Assembly: GCA_035539135.1 (NCBI GenBank)
Contig: DATLJD010000014.1
Span: 62,001-126,000 of the forward strand
DNA from: JABFWF01 sp035539135
GTDB lineage: Bacteria; Pseudomonadota; Gammaproteobacteria; Xanthomonadales; Xanthomonadaceae
DNA length: 64,000 nucleotides
Reading direction: 5' to 3'
Shown here: positions 30,734-39,875 of the stretch, in pieces
Layout: each line of letters starts with the position of its first letter
How positions within the stretch are numbered: the stretch's first letter is position 1
Program-made: the position numbers and the translations under genes
Notes under the pieces: generated by a model
Databases searched by the model: none
What the model was told of the DNA's origin: nothing
The model's input: the letters and a program-made list of their open reading frames with translations, nothing else

Positions 30734-32032
30734 ATGAACCAGGTCGTCGACGCTCCGCACGCCACCCTCGTCGCCCCGTTGCAGGACTGGGCGTTCGGCC
30801 CCGCGCCGCGGCGACCGACGCGGCAGGTGCGGGTGGGCGGCGTGGCCGTGGGCGGCGGCGCGCCGGTGGTGGTGCAGTCGATGACCAACACCGACACCGC
30901 GGACGTCGCCGCGACCGCGCAGCAGGTCGCCGAGCTGTGGCGCGCCGGTTCGGAACTGGTGCGCATCACCGTCAACACGCCGGAGGCGGCGGCCGCCGTG
31001 CCGCGCATCGCCGAGCGGCTGGCGATGATGGGCGTGGAGGTGCCGCTGATCGGCGACTTCCACTACAACGGCCACCAGCTGCTGGCGAAGGAGCCGGCGT
31101 GCGCGCGCGCGCTGGCGAAGTACCGCATCAACCCCGGCAACGTCGGCTTCGGCAAGAAGAAGGACCTGCAGTTCGCCCAGCTGATCGAATTCGCGAACGA
31201 ATACGGCAAGCCGGTGCGGATCGGAGCCAACTGGGGCTCGCTGGACCAGGCGCTGGCCGCGCAGCTGATGGACGAGAACGCGCGCCGCCCCGATCCGCTC
31301 GACGCCGGCGCGGTGCTGCGCGAGGCGCTGATCCGCTCCGCGCTGGATTCGGCGCGGCGCGCGGTGGAACTCGGCCTGCCCGCCGAACGCATCATCCTCA
31401 GCGCCAAGGTCAGCGGCGTGCAGGAGCTGGTCGCCGTGTACCGCGCGCTGGCCGCGCGCTCGGACTTCGCCCTGCACCTCGGCCTGACCGAGGCCGGCAT
31501 CGGCAGCAAGGGCATCGTCGCCTCCAGCGCCGCGCTCGCGGTGCTGCTGCAGGAAGGTATCGGCGACACCATCCGCATCTCGCTCACGCCGGAGCCGGGC
31601 GCCGCGCGCAGCAAGGAGGTCGTGGTCGCGCAGGAGCTGCTGCAGACCATGGGCCTGCGCGCGTTCACGCCGATGGTCACCGCCTGCCCGGGCTGCGGGC
31701 GAACCACCAGCACCTTCTTCCAGGAGCTCGCGCAGGCGGTGCAGGAACACGTGCGCGCGAAGATGCCGGAGTGGAAGATCACCCATCCCGGCGCGGAAAA
31801 CCTCACCCTCGCGGTGATGGGCTGCGTGGTCAACGGACCCGGCGAATCGCGCCACGCCAACATCGGCATCTCGCTGCCGGGCACCGGCGAGGCGCCGTCG
31901 GCGCCGGTGTTCGTCGACGGCGAGAAGACCGTGACCTTGCGCGGCGACAACATCGCCGGCGAGTTCGTCGCCCTGATCGATGACTATGTCGAGCGCCGGT
32001 TCGGGGCCGCGGCCGCCGCACACGCCGGCTGA
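30734..32032 (+). CDS. ispG: 4-hydroxy-3-methylbut-2-en-1-yl diphosphate synthase IspG (GcpE)
   Basis: IspG is the [4Fe-4S] enzyme that converts methylerythritol cyclodiphosphate to HMBPP in the MEP isoprenoid pathway. The 432-residue protein has the TIM-barrel start QSMTNTDT, RITVNTPEAA and the cluster ligands Cys318 and Cys321 (ACPGCGRTTS) and Cys364 (MGCVVNGPGE, with the conserved Glu). The ATG at 30734 is preferred to the one at 30707 because of length and the adjacent -10 hexamer. The 3' end overlaps the PAP2 gene by about 50 bases. Confidence 0.95.
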   Translation: MNQVVDAPHATLVAPLQDWAFGPAPRRPTRQVRVGGVAVGGGAPVVVQSMTNTDTADVAATAQQVAELWRAGSELVRITVNTPEAAAAVPRIAERLAMMGVEVPLIGDFHYNGHQLLAKEPACARALAKYRINPGNVGFGKKKDLQFAQLIEFANEYGKPVRIGANWGSLDQALAAQLMDENARRPDPLDAGAVLREALIRSALDSARRAVELGLPAERIILSAKVSGVQELVAVYRALAARSDFALHLGLTEAGIGSKGIVASSAALAVLLQEGIGDTIRISLTPEPGAARSKEVVVAQELLQTMGLRAFTPMVTACPGCGRTTSTFFQELAQAVQEHVRAKMPEWKITHPGAENLTLAVMGCVVNGPGESRHANIGISLPGTGEAPSAPVFVDGEKTVTLRGDNIAGEFVALIDDYVERRFGAAAAAHAG

Positions 32033-32744
32033 GCTCGCGCAAACCGCGCGCGAGGAGGCGCGTTTCGGCGCCGCGTTCCTGCGCGTGTACGGCGCGCGCC
32101 TGCTGCTGGTCTTCGTCGGCGTGCTGCTGCCGCTGTGGGGCTTCGGCGCGCTGGTCGAGGAATTGCGCGAGGGCGAGCCCTTCGCGTTCGACGATCCGCT
32201 GCTGGAAGGCCTGCATGCGATCGCCTCGCCGGCGCTGGACCGCGCCGCGGTCGCCCTGTCCGCGTTCGGCTACGAGTACGGCGTGGTGCCGATCGACATC
32301 CTGTTGGTGCTTGTCCTGGCATGGCGACGACGCTTCCGCGAAGGCCTGTTCGCCGGACTCGCGCTGGCCGGCTCGGCGCTGCTCAACCTGGGCGCGAAGC
32401 ACGCCTTCGCGCGGGTGCGTCCCTCGCTGTGGGAATCGATCGCGCCGGAAACCACCTTCAGCTTCCCCAGCGGCCACGCGATGGGTTCGATGACCCTGGC
32501 CTGGGTGGTGGTCCTGCTGTGCTGGTACGCGCGCGCCGGCGGCGTGCGCCTGCGCTGGCCGGCGGTCGCTGTTGCGCTGGCCTTCGTCCTGCTGGTCGGC
32601 CTGTCGCGCGTCTACCTCGGCGTGCATTACCCGTCCGACATCCTCGCCGGCTGGGCGGCGGCGTCGGTGTGGACCGCGGGCGTGTACGGGCTGGTGTTCC
32701 GCGGCGGGCGCCGGCCGTGGCACCTGTCGCCGACGAACCCCTGA
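31980..32744 (+). CDS. PAP2-family membrane phosphatase
   Basis: A 254-residue integral membrane protein with about six helices and the three-part phosphatidic-acid-phosphatase signature: KHAFARVRP, PSGHAMGS and SRVYLGVHYPSD (Lys, Arg, two His and Asp of the active site all present). Members dephosphorylate lipid phosphates or undecaprenyl diphosphate at the membrane surface. The start overlaps ispG by 53 bases; the ATG at 31986 is an equally possible start. Close coupling to ispG, an isoprenoid-precursor gene, makes a role in polyprenyl-phosphate recycling attractive, but that is inference. Confidence 0.85.
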   Translation: MTMSSAGSGPRPPHTPAELAQTAREEARFGAAFLRVYGARLLLVFVGVLLPLWGFGALVEELREGEPFAFDDPLLEGLHAIASPALDRAAVALSAFGYEYGVVPIDILLVLVLAWRRRFREGLFAGLALAGSALLNLGAKHAFARVRPSLWESIAPETTFSFPSGHAMGSMTLAWVVVLLCWYARAGGVRLRWPAVAVALAFVLLVGLSRVYLGVHYPSDILAGWAAASVWTAGVYGLVFRGGRRPWHLSPTNP

Positions 32745-32747
32745 GTC

Positions 32748-33662
32748 TCAGGCCTCGAGCGGATCGGCCTGCGGCGCCTGCAGGCAGACGCGGTTGCGCC
32801 CTTCGTGCTTGGCGCGGTACAGGGCCGCGTCGGCGGCGGCCATCAGCGCGGGCCGGCTGTCCTGGCCCGGCGCCAGCGCGGCCACCCCGATGCTGACGGT
32901 GATCCGGCGGACGTCGTCGCCGAGCCGGAATTCGAGCGCGGCCACGCCCGCGCGCACGCGTTCGGCGAAGCCGCCCGCCGCGTCCAGGCCGCATTCGGGC
33001 AGCAGCACCGCGAATTCCTCGCCGCCGATCCGCGCGCCGATGTCGTCCTGGCGCACGTGCTCCCGCACGACCGCGGCGATCCGCTGCAGCACGCCGTCGC
33101 CGCTGATGTGCCCGTAGCGGTCGTTGACCGGCTTGAACAGGTCCACGTCCACGATGCACAGCGCGAGCGGACGGGCGTGGCGCTGCGCGCGCGCGATCTC
33201 CTTCTCCATCAGTTCGAGGAAATGGCGCCGGTTGCAAAGTTCGGTCAGCGCGTCGTGGGTGGCCAGCTGGTAGATCTCCTCGTGGTAGTGCGCCTCGATG
33301 CTGGTGTGGCTGATGAACTTCAGCACGTTCTCGCCGACCGTGACGTGGTCGCCGTCGGCCAACGCCCGCTCGGCCACGACCTGCTCGTTGACCCGGGTCG
33401 CGTTGGTCGCGCCGAGGTCGCGCACGCGGTAGTCGCCACCGTCGCGCCAGACGATGCAGTGGCGACGCGAGACGCTGCGGTGGCCGAAATGCAGTTCCGC
33501 TTCCTCGCTGCGGCCGACCAGCACCGGGCGCTCGTCGATGTCGACCCGGCGGCCGACGCCCTCGCCGTGGATGACCACCAGGCACGCGGTCCGCGGCGCC
33601 GCCGGTGCGGGGCCGTCGCTGAGGATCGTGCGCTGGGTGGTGCTGGGATCGGGCTTCGCCAT
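32748..33662 (-). CDS. FHA-domain diguanylate cyclase
   Basis: A 304-residue soluble protein. Residues about 27-115 are a forkhead-associated (FHA) domain with the phosphothreonine-binding set Gly50-Arg51, SVSRRH (63-68) and Asn87. A GGDEF domain follows from about 125, with the active-site motif GGEEF at 213-217 and an inhibitory RQDD site at 204-207 at the canonical five-residue spacing, so product feedback is expected. The N-terminus is Thr-rich (PSTTQRT), a possible phosphorylation site. It is divergent from a Ser/Thr kinase gene across 102 bp. The likely role is to convert kinase signalling into c-di-GMP; that link is inferred. Confidence 0.9.
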   Translation of the reverse strand: MAKPDPSTTQRTILSDGPAPAAPRTACLVVIHGEGVGRRVDIDERPVLVGRSEEAELHFGHRSVSRRHCIVWRDGGDYRVRDLGATNATRVNEQVVAERALADGDHVTVGENVLKFISHTSIEAHYHEEIYQLATHDALTELCNRRHFLELMEKEIARAQRHARPLALCIVDVDLFKPVNDRYGHISGDGVLQRIAAVVREHVRQDDIGARIGGEEFAVLLPECGLDAAGGFAERVRAGVAALEFRLGDDVRRITVSIGVAALAPGQDSRPALMAAADAALYRAKHEGRNRVCLQAPQADPLEA

Positions 33663-33764
33663 GCGGCCGCGCGGCAGGATGGTGGAGGGAGTGTAGCGGG
33701 ATCGCGCCGCGCCTGGCCCGCCGTGGCCGCGTACCATTGCCGCGAGGAAGGCGAAGGGGACGCC

Positions 33765-36518
33765 ATGAGCACGACGACGCAGCCGCCCGCGGACGGCGAC
33801 GCCACCGAATTGCTGGCGACGCGGGCCCAGCCCACGCTCGCGCAGGCCACCGACCGCGGCGATCCGGCGGCGCCGCTGCCGGCCGGGGCGCGGCTGGGCC
33901 GCTACCGGATCGAGGGCCTGCTCGGCCGTGGCGGCATGGGCGAGGTCTATCGCGCCAAGCAGCTCGAGCCGGTGCGGCGCACGGTCGCGCTCAAGCTGCT
34001 GCGCCGGCAGCGCCTGGGCGCCCGCCACCTCGCCCATTTCGAGGTCGAGCGCCAGTTGCTGGCGCGGATGCGGCATCCGGCGATCGCCCAGGTCTACGAC
34101 GCGGACACCACCGCCGAGGGCCATCCCTTCTTCGCGATGGAATACATCGCCGGCAGCCCGCTTACGCGCTTCTGCGAGGAGCACGCGCTGTCGTTGCGCC
34201 AGCGCCTGGAGCTGTTGATCCGCATCTGCGAGGGTGTGCAGCACGCGCACCAGAAGGGCGTGATCCACCGCGACCTCAAGCCCGGCAACCTGCTGGTGGA
34301 CCTGGTCGACGGCCGTCCGCTGCCGAAGATCATCGACTTCGGCATCGCGACCGCCGCCGGCGGGGGCGGCCGCGAGATCGCAGGCACGCCCGACTACATG
34401 AGCCCGGAGCAGGCCGGCGGCGACCAGTCGCTGGTGGACACGCGCAGCGACGTCTACGCGCTCGGCGTGGTCCTGTACGAACTGCTCACCGGCACGCGCC
34501 CCGCCGCCGCCGGCGAGACGGTTACCGCCGACAGCCGCAGCCTGCGCCTGCCGTCGCAGGAACTGGCGACGCTGCCGCCGGGCGAGGCCGAACGCCTCGC
34601 GCGCAGCCACGGCCTGCGCCTGCCGCGCATGCGCCGCCTGCTGCGCCACGAGCTCGACTGGGTGGTCGCGCGCGCGCTCGCGCACGACCGCGCGGACCGC
34701 TACCCCTCGGCGGTGGCGCTGGCCGAGGACCTGCAGCGCTTCCTCGACGGCCTGCCGCTGCAGGCGGTGCCGCGCACGCGGCGCTACGCGTGGGGCAAGT
34801 TCGTGCGGCGCAACCGCGGCGCGCTGGCCGCGGCCTCGGTCGCGCTGCTGGCGCTGCTCGGCGGCCTCGGCCTGTCGCTGTACGGCCTGCAGCAGGCGCG
34901 CACGCAGCGCGCGCTCGCCGAACAGCGCAGTACGCAACTGGAGAAGGTCGCCGCGTTCCAGCAGTCGATGCTGGAGGGCGTCGACATCGAGGCGATGGGC
35001 GCGGGTCTGGCCGACGGCCTGCGTCGGCAGCTGGACAAGGCGGCGCCGGCCGATCGCGCGGCGCTGGAGCAGGCCCTGTCCGGCGTCAGCACTGCGGACG
35101 TCGCGCGCGGGCTGATCGACCGCGACATCCTTGCCGGTGCCGAGGCGGCGATCGCGCGCGACTTTGCCGCCGAGCCCGCGCTCGCCGCCGACCTGCGCGC
35201 CTCGGTCGCCGGCGTGCGCGAAGCGCTGGGCCTGCCGGCCGCCGCCGCCGAGGGCTACCGCCAGGTCGCCGACTACCGCGAGCGCGCGCTCGGCGCCGGC
35301 GCACTGCCCACATTGCAGGCGCGCGAGGCGCAGGCGTCGGCGCTGCTGGCGGCTGCGCGGCCGCAGGACGCGATGGCGCTGTTGCAGCGCGTGCTGCCCC
35401 ACGCCCTCGCGCTGCCGGAAGGCGACGCGACCCGCCTGCGCCTGCGCCTGGACGAGGCGTCGGCGGTGTCCGCGCTCGGCGACCGTCCGCGCGCGCGGCG
35501 GATGCTGGACGCCGTGCGCGCCTCCGCGCTCGCCACCCGCGGCGAGCGCGACCCGGCGACCATGGAGATCACCAACGCGCTGGCGATGCTGCTCGGCCGG
35601 ATGGGCGAGCCCAAGGCCGGGCGCGCCTTGCTGGAGCGGCTGGTGCCGCTGCGCAGCCAGGTGCTCGGGACCGAGCACGAGGACACGCTGGCCGCGATCC
35701 ACAACCTGGCGGTAATGCGGATCCTGACCGGCGACGCCGAACAGGCGGTCGCCAGCCAGCGCGAGCTGGTCGCGATCCAGACCCGGCGGCTGGGCGCCGA
35801 GCATCCGACCACGCTGCTGGAACGCAACAACCTCGCCAGCATGCTCAGCGACGCGCAGCGCACGCCGGAGGCGATCCCGTTGCAGGAGGCGACCCTGGCC
35901 GCCGCGCGACGCGTGCTCGGCGCCGACCACCCGCAGACCCTGCGGGTGGAGCTCAACCTGTCGTCGTTCCATGCCCGCGTGGGCGATTTCGCCAAGGCCA
36001 TTCCGCTGCAGCTGCACGTGGCGCAGACGCGCGCGCGCCTGCTCGGGCCGCTGCACCCGGATACGCTGTACATCGAGCTCAACCGCGCCGCCACCCTCTA
36101 CCAGGCCGGGCAGGCGGGGGCGGCGCTGGTGCAGCTCGCGCGGGTGCTGCCGCAGGCGCGCGAGGTACTCGGCGATGCGCATCCGCAAACGCAGATGGGC
36201 TTCGACGTGCAGGCGCAGGCCGCGGACGCGGCCGGCGACCGCGCGCTGGCGAAACGGTCCTGGCGCACCCTGCTGGAGGCGCGCGCCGCCTCGCTGGGCG
36301 AGCGCGACGCGAAGACGGTGGACGCCGCCTGGCAGCTCGAAGGCCTGTTGCGCCGGGACGGCGCCGTGGCCGAGGCCGACGCGCTGCGCGCGCGCTACGT
36401 GCTGCCGCTGCTGGACGCGGATCCGGCGACGCTCGACGAAGGGCAGAAGCGCAAGGCCGAGGACATCCGCGTGACCGAGCGCGAGGAACGCGCCGCGGCA
36501 CGCGGCGCGGCGCACTGA
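33765..36518 (+). CDS. Ser/Thr protein kinase with tetratricopeptide repeats
   Basis: A 917-residue membrane-anchored kinase. The kinase domain spans about 45-320, with GRGGMGEVY, the ATP Lys77, catalytic HRDLKPGN (Asp170), DFG at 191-193 and TPDYMSPEQ at the activation segment, all intact. One transmembrane helix lies at about 350-372 and the rest is a helical TPR-like region with repeated units such as GTEHEDTLAAIHNLA and GADHPQTLRVELNL. These units resemble kinesin-light-chain-type TPRs. The C-terminal part would be periplasmic if the single helix crosses the membrane. A ribosome site GAGGAAGG lies upstream. It is divergent from the FHA diguanylate cyclase. Confidence 0.92.
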   Translation: MSTTTQPPADGDATELLATRAQPTLAQATDRGDPAAPLPAGARLGRYRIEGLLGRGGMGEVYRAKQLEPVRRTVALKLLRRQRLGARHLAHFEVERQLLARMRHPAIAQVYDADTTAEGHPFFAMEYIAGSPLTRFCEEHALSLRQRLELLIRICEGVQHAHQKGVIHRDLKPGNLLVDLVDGRPLPKIIDFGIATAAGGGGREIAGTPDYMSPEQAGGDQSLVDTRSDVYALGVVLYELLTGTRPAAAGETVTADSRSLRLPSQELATLPPGEAERLARSHGLRLPRMRRLLRHELDWVVARALAHDRADRYPSAVALAEDLQRFLDGLPLQAVPRTRRYAWGKFVRRNRGALAAASVALLALLGGLGLSLYGLQQARTQRALAEQRSTQLEKVAAFQQSMLEGVDIEAMGAGLADGLRRQLDKAAPADRAALEQALSGVSTADVARGLIDRDILAGAEAAIARDFAAEPALAADLRASVAGVREALGLPAAAAEGYRQVADYRERALGAGALPTLQAREAQASALLAAARPQDAMALLQRVLPHALALPEGDATRLRLRLDEASAVSALGDRPRARRMLDAVRASALATRGERDPATMEITNALAMLLGRMGEPKAGRALLERLVPLRSQVLGTEHEDTLAAIHNLAVMRILTGDAEQAVASQRELVAIQTRRLGAEHPTTLLERNNLASMLSDAQRTPEAIPLQEATLAAARRVLGADHPQTLRVELNLSSFHARVGDFAKAIPLQLHVAQTRARLLGPLHPDTLYIELNRAATLYQAGQAGAALVQLARVLPQAREVLGDAHPQTQMGFDVQAQAADAAGDRALAKRSWRTLLEARAASLGERDAKTVDAAWQLEGLLRRDGAVAEADALRARYVLPLLDADPATLDEGQKRKAEDIRVTEREERAAARGAAH

Positions 36519-36522
36519 ACGG

Positions 36523-37443
36523 CTATTCGCCCGGCTTCGCCGCCTCGACCGGCGCCTGGGTGGCGTGCAGCCGCGACAACCGCGCCTCGCGGTGGGCGAT
36601 GTAGCCGTTGGCGGCGAAGATGATCAGCGCGCCGGCGATCGTCCAGTGGCTGACGGCCTCGTCGAACAGCAGCCAGGCGAGGCCGGTCACCAGCGGCAGC
36701 TGCATGAAGCTGATCGGGGTGAGCGCCGACACCTCGCCGAGCCGCAGCGCGCGCGTCCACAGCAGTTGGCCGCCGGTGCCGAACACGCCGGTCGCCAGCA
36801 GCCAGGCCCAGTCCAGGCCGGTCGGCCACGACCACGCGAACAGCGCCGGCAGCAGCGACAGCGGCACCCAGAACGCATAGGTGTAGAACACGATGGTGTC
36901 GGGCGGATCGACGCGCGAAAGCTGCTTGATCTGGATCGCCACCACGCTGCTCAGCACCGCCGCGGCCACCGCCACCAGCGAGCCGGCGGTGAAGCCGGCG
37001 GTGCCGGGGCGCACGATCACCAGCACGCCGATGAAGCCGAGGACCACCGCGGTCCAGCGCCGCCGGCGCACCTTTTCCCCGAGCCAGATGACCGCGGCGA
37101 TGGTGACGAACAGCGGCGTCGAATAGGACAGCGACACCGCCTGCGCCATCGGCAGGTGGCCGAGTGCCCAGAAGCCGCACAGCATCGAGCCCATCCCGAT
37201 CGCGCTGCGCACGAAGTAGCGCGGCAGCTGGCGGGTGCGGAACACGCCGGGCGCGCTGCGCACGAGCAGCGGCAGCAGCGCGAGGAGGCCGAACAGGTTG
37301 CGGAAGAACGCGACCTCGGGCGTGGAGATCCGCTCGGACGCCAGCCGGATGGTGATCGCCATCAGCCCGAAGAACAGCGTGCTGAGCAGCATCAGCACCG
37401 CCGCGCGGACGAACGGCGTATGGCCGGCGCGCGCGGCGTTCAC
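36523..37443 (-). CDS. EamA-family (DMT superfamily) transporter
   Basis: A 306-residue membrane protein with about ten helices arranged as two EamA repeats; the second repeat starts near residue 155 (GSLVAVAAAVLSSVVAI). It begins with GTG (37443-37441), which overlaps the murB stop codon by 4 bases. Members export amino acids, purines or other metabolites; the substrate is unknown. It is the last gene of a pyrD-murB-EamA operon and is convergent with the kinase gene, 4 bp apart. Confidence 0.85.
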   Translation of the reverse strand: MNAARAGHTPFVRAAVLMLLSTLFFGLMAITIRLASERISTPEVAFFRNLFGLLALLPLLVRSAPGVFRTRQLPRYFVRSAIGMGSMLCGFWALGHLPMAQAVSLSYSTPLFVTIAAVIWLGEKVRRRRWTAVVLGFIGVLVIVRPGTAGFTAGSLVAVAAAVLSSVVAIQIKQLSRVDPPDTIVFYTYAFWVPLSLLPALFAWSWPTGLDWAWLLATGVFGTGGQLLWTRALRLGEVSALTPISFMQLPLVTGLAWLLFDEAVSHWTIAGALIIFAANGYIAHREARLSRLHATQAPVEAAKPGE

Positions 37444-38510
37444 CAGGCCGCGCCCACGATCCGCGGCTCAGGCTCCAGCGCGACGCCGAAACGCTCGCGC
37501 ACCGAGGCGGCGATTCGTCGCGCCAGGTCCAGCAGCTGCGCCCCGGTGGCGTGGCCGTGGTTCACCAGCACCAGCGCGTGGCTGGCGGCGACCCCGGCAT
37601 CGCCCTCGCGGTGCCCCTTCCAGCCGCACTGGTCGATCAGCCATGCGGCCGAGAGCTTGCGCGTCGCCGCGTCGCCGGTGGCGAACACCGGCAGCGCCGG
37701 ATGGGCGGCGCGCAGCGCGCCGGCCTGCGCGACGGGCACGATCGGATTCTTGAAGAAGCTGCCGGCGTTGCCGACCACCGCCGGGTCGGGCAGCTTGCGA
37801 CGGCGGATGCGGCAGACGGCCTCGGCGACACGCGACGGCGCCGGCGGGGCGTCGCTGGCGGTGTCGTGGCCCATGGCGACGTGCCCCATGACGGCAAGTT
37901 CCTCGCGCAGGCCGGCATAGTCCAGCCGCAACCGTGGCGCGCGCGTCAACGCGAATTCGACCGCGGTCACCACGTAGCGGTCGGGCACGTGCTTGAACAG
38001 GCTGTCGCGGTAGGCGAACGCGCACTCCTCCGCGCGCAGCCGGCACGGCGCGCCGGTCTCGCGGTCGAAGGCCTCGACCACGTGCACGAGCTCGCGCACC
38101 TCGACCCCGTAGGCGCCGATGTTCTGGATCGGCGCGGCGCCGACCGTGCCGGGGATCAGCGCCAGGTTCTCCAGCCCGGCGAGGCCGTGGCCCAGCGTCC
38201 ACAGCACCAGCGCGTGCCATTCCACGCCGGCGTCGGCGCGCACGATCGCGCGATCGCCGTCGTCCGAAACGATCGCGATGCGCTGCGCGGTCAGCGCCAG
38301 CACCGCGCCCGGCGCGTCGCCGGCGAACAGCAGGTTGCTGCCGCCGCCGAGCACCAGCAGCGGGCCGTCGCGCAGCATCGCGTAGCCGAACAGTTCCGGC
38401 AGCGCGGCGGCGTCGGCGACCTCCACCAGCATCGGCGCGCGCGCGGCCACGCCGAAGGTGTTGCGCGCATCCAGGCGCGCGTTCTCGTGCAGCCGGTAGC
38501 CGTCAGTCAT
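37440..38510 (-). CDS. murB: UDP-N-acetylenolpyruvoylglucosamine reductase MurB
   Basis: MurB reduces UDP-GlcNAc-enolpyruvate to UDP-MurNAc with FAD and NADPH, the second committed step of peptidoglycan synthesis. The 356-residue protein is the type I (E. coli-like) form: NTFGVAARA at the start, FAD loop LGGGSNLLF, IPGTVGAAPIQNIGAYG, the YRDSLFK segment of the type I-specific region, and SFFKNP with the proton-donating Ser. The ATG at 38510 is chosen on the usual N-terminus. It overlaps pyrD by 8 bases upstream and the EamA gene by 4 bases downstream. Confidence 0.95.
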   Translation of the reverse strand: MTDGYRLHENARLDARNTFGVAARAPMLVEVADAAALPELFGYAMLRDGPLLVLGGGSNLLFAGDAPGAVLALTAQRIAIVSDDGDRAIVRADAGVEWHALVLWTLGHGLAGLENLALIPGTVGAAPIQNIGAYGVEVRELVHVVEAFDRETGAPCRLRAEECAFAYRDSLFKHVPDRYVVTAVEFALTRAPRLRLDYAGLREELAVMGHVAMGHDTASDAPPAPSRVAEAVCRIRRRKLPDPAVVGNAGSFFKNPIVPVAQAGALRAAHPALPVFATGDAATRKLSAAWLIDQCGWKGHREGDAGVAASHALVLVNHGHATGAQLLDLARRIAASVRERFGVALEPEPRIVGAAW

Positions 38511-39561
38511 TCGGAAGCAGGTGCCCACGGCTGGGCGCCTCCTTGCGCCGGCGCATCGCCTCAACGCTCTCGCCGATCAGCGCCGGGCCGCGGTACACCA
38601 GCCCGGTGTAGAGCTGCACGAGGCTGGCGCCGGCGGCCATTTTCTTGGCCGCGTCCGCGCCCGACAGCACGCCGCCCACGCCGACCAGCGGGATGGAATC
38701 GGGCAGCCGCGTGCGCAGCATGCGCAGCACGGCGGTGGATTTGTCCATCAGCGGCGCGCCCGACAGGCCGCCGGTCTCGCGCGCGAGGGGGTGCTCCTGC
38801 ACCGCCAGGCGCGAGACCGTGGTGTTGGTCGCGATCACGCCGTCCACCTGCAGGTCGGCCAGCACCCGGCCGGCGGCGTCGATGTCGTCGTCGGACAGGT
38901 CGGGCGCGACCTTGACCAGCATCGGCACCCGCTTGCCGTGCAGGGCGCCGAGCTTCTCCTGCGCCTCGCGCAGTGTCCCGACCAGGCGGCGCAGCGCCTG
39001 CTCCTCCTGCAGCTCGCGCAGGCCGGCCGTGTTGGGCGAGGAGATGTTGACCGTCACGTAGTCGGCCAGCGGATAGACGCGCTCCAGGCAATGCAGGTAG
39101 TCCTGCTCCGCCGATTCGTTGGGCGTGTCCTTGTTCTTGCCGATGTTGATGCCGAGCAGGCCGCCCCGGCGCTTCGCGCGCGAGACGTTGCGCACCAGCG
39201 CGTCCACGCCCTCGTTGTTGAAGCCGAGCCGGTTGATGATCGCCTCGTGCGCCGGCAGCCGGAACATGCGCGGCTTCGGGTTGCCCGGCTGCGGCCGCGG
39301 CGTCACCGTGCCGACCTCGACGAAGCCGAAGCCGAGCGCCAGCAGCGCGTCCACGTGCGCGCCGTTCTTGTCGAGCCCGGCAGCGAGCCCGACCGGATTG
39401 GGGAAACTCAGCCCGAGCACCCGGGTCGGCCACGGCTGCGGCCGGCCGGCGACCAGCCCCGACAGCCCGACCCGGTGCAGCGCCTCCAGCGACGCCAGCC
39501 CGGCGCCGTGCGCGCGCTCGGCATCGAGGGCGAACAGGAAGGGGCGGGCGAGCCGGTACAT
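38503..39561 (-). CDS. pyrD: Dihydroorotate dehydrogenase (quinone)
   Basis: Class 2 membrane-associated DHODH that oxidises dihydroorotate to orotate using quinone, the fourth step of pyrimidine synthesis. The 352-residue length, the N-terminal amphipathic extension (YRLARPFLFALDAERAH) and the catalytic Ser in VNISSPNT are class 2 features. FMN-binding segments include AGLDKNG, INRLGFNNEG and VGVGGVLSG. It is the first gene of the operon with murB and the EamA transporter. Confidence 0.95.
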   Translation of the reverse strand: MYRLARPFLFALDAERAHGAGLASLEALHRVGLSGLVAGRPQPWPTRVLGLSFPNPVGLAAGLDKNGAHVDALLALGFGFVEVGTVTPRPQPGNPKPRMFRLPAHEAIINRLGFNNEGVDALVRNVSRAKRRGGLLGINIGKNKDTPNESAEQDYLHCLERVYPLADYVTVNISSPNTAGLRELQEEQALRRLVGTLREAQEKLGALHGKRVPMLVKVAPDLSDDDIDAAGRVLADLQVDGVIATNTTVSRLAVQEHPLARETGGLSGAPLMDKSTAVLRMLRTRLPDSIPLVGVGGVLSGADAAKKMAAGASLVQLYTGLVYRGPALIGESVEAMRRRKEAPSRGHLLPND

Positions 39562-39875
39562 CAGTCCAGCGTACCGATGAACGCGCGGGTGGCATAGTCC
39601 GGCTCACCCCGGCCGGCCAGTGCGGCATCGGCCGGGGCGGGCGCTCCGGCCGTACGCTTCATCCGACGCAAGCCGTCATGGCCGGCCTCCTGCGCCATCC
39701 GCGTGGATTGGCCAACGCCGCTGCCGGTGCCGGCGACCAGCGCGCGCGCCGCGACGCGCTGGGCGCGCAGCCACCCCGGCAGCGCCTCCGGATAATCGGA
39801 GCGATGCCGGAGGCAGTCGCCGACGCGATCGCCGAAGCGGTCGGTCGATGCACGCGGGACGGGCACGGGTGCCGC
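39562..39875. other. Intergenic stretch with no gene that I can support
   Basis: This 314-bp gap lies between the pyrD start and the aldehyde dehydrogenase stop. Open frames in it have Arg/Ala-rich, uninformative sequence and no ribosome site. It must contain the pyrD promoter (a TATGCC hexamer lies about 40 bp in front of pyrD) and the 3' end of the upstream transcript. I see no terminator-like hairpin with a T tract. Confidence 0.6.

Noticed and set aside
32748..36515. A 1255-codon minus-strand frame spanning the FHA cyclase and the region opposite the kinase
   Set aside because: Only the part from 33662 down is a real gene; the rest is antisense to the kinase, whose motifs are intact.
36565..37920. 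Plus-strand frame opposite the EamA and murB genes
   Set aside because: The opposite strand encodes two recognised proteins; this frame is Arg/Gln/His-rich with no family features.
39561..39866. Possible 101-residue minus-strand protein in the pyrD upstream gap
   Set aside because: No ribosome site, no recognisable family and Arg/Ala-biased composition.
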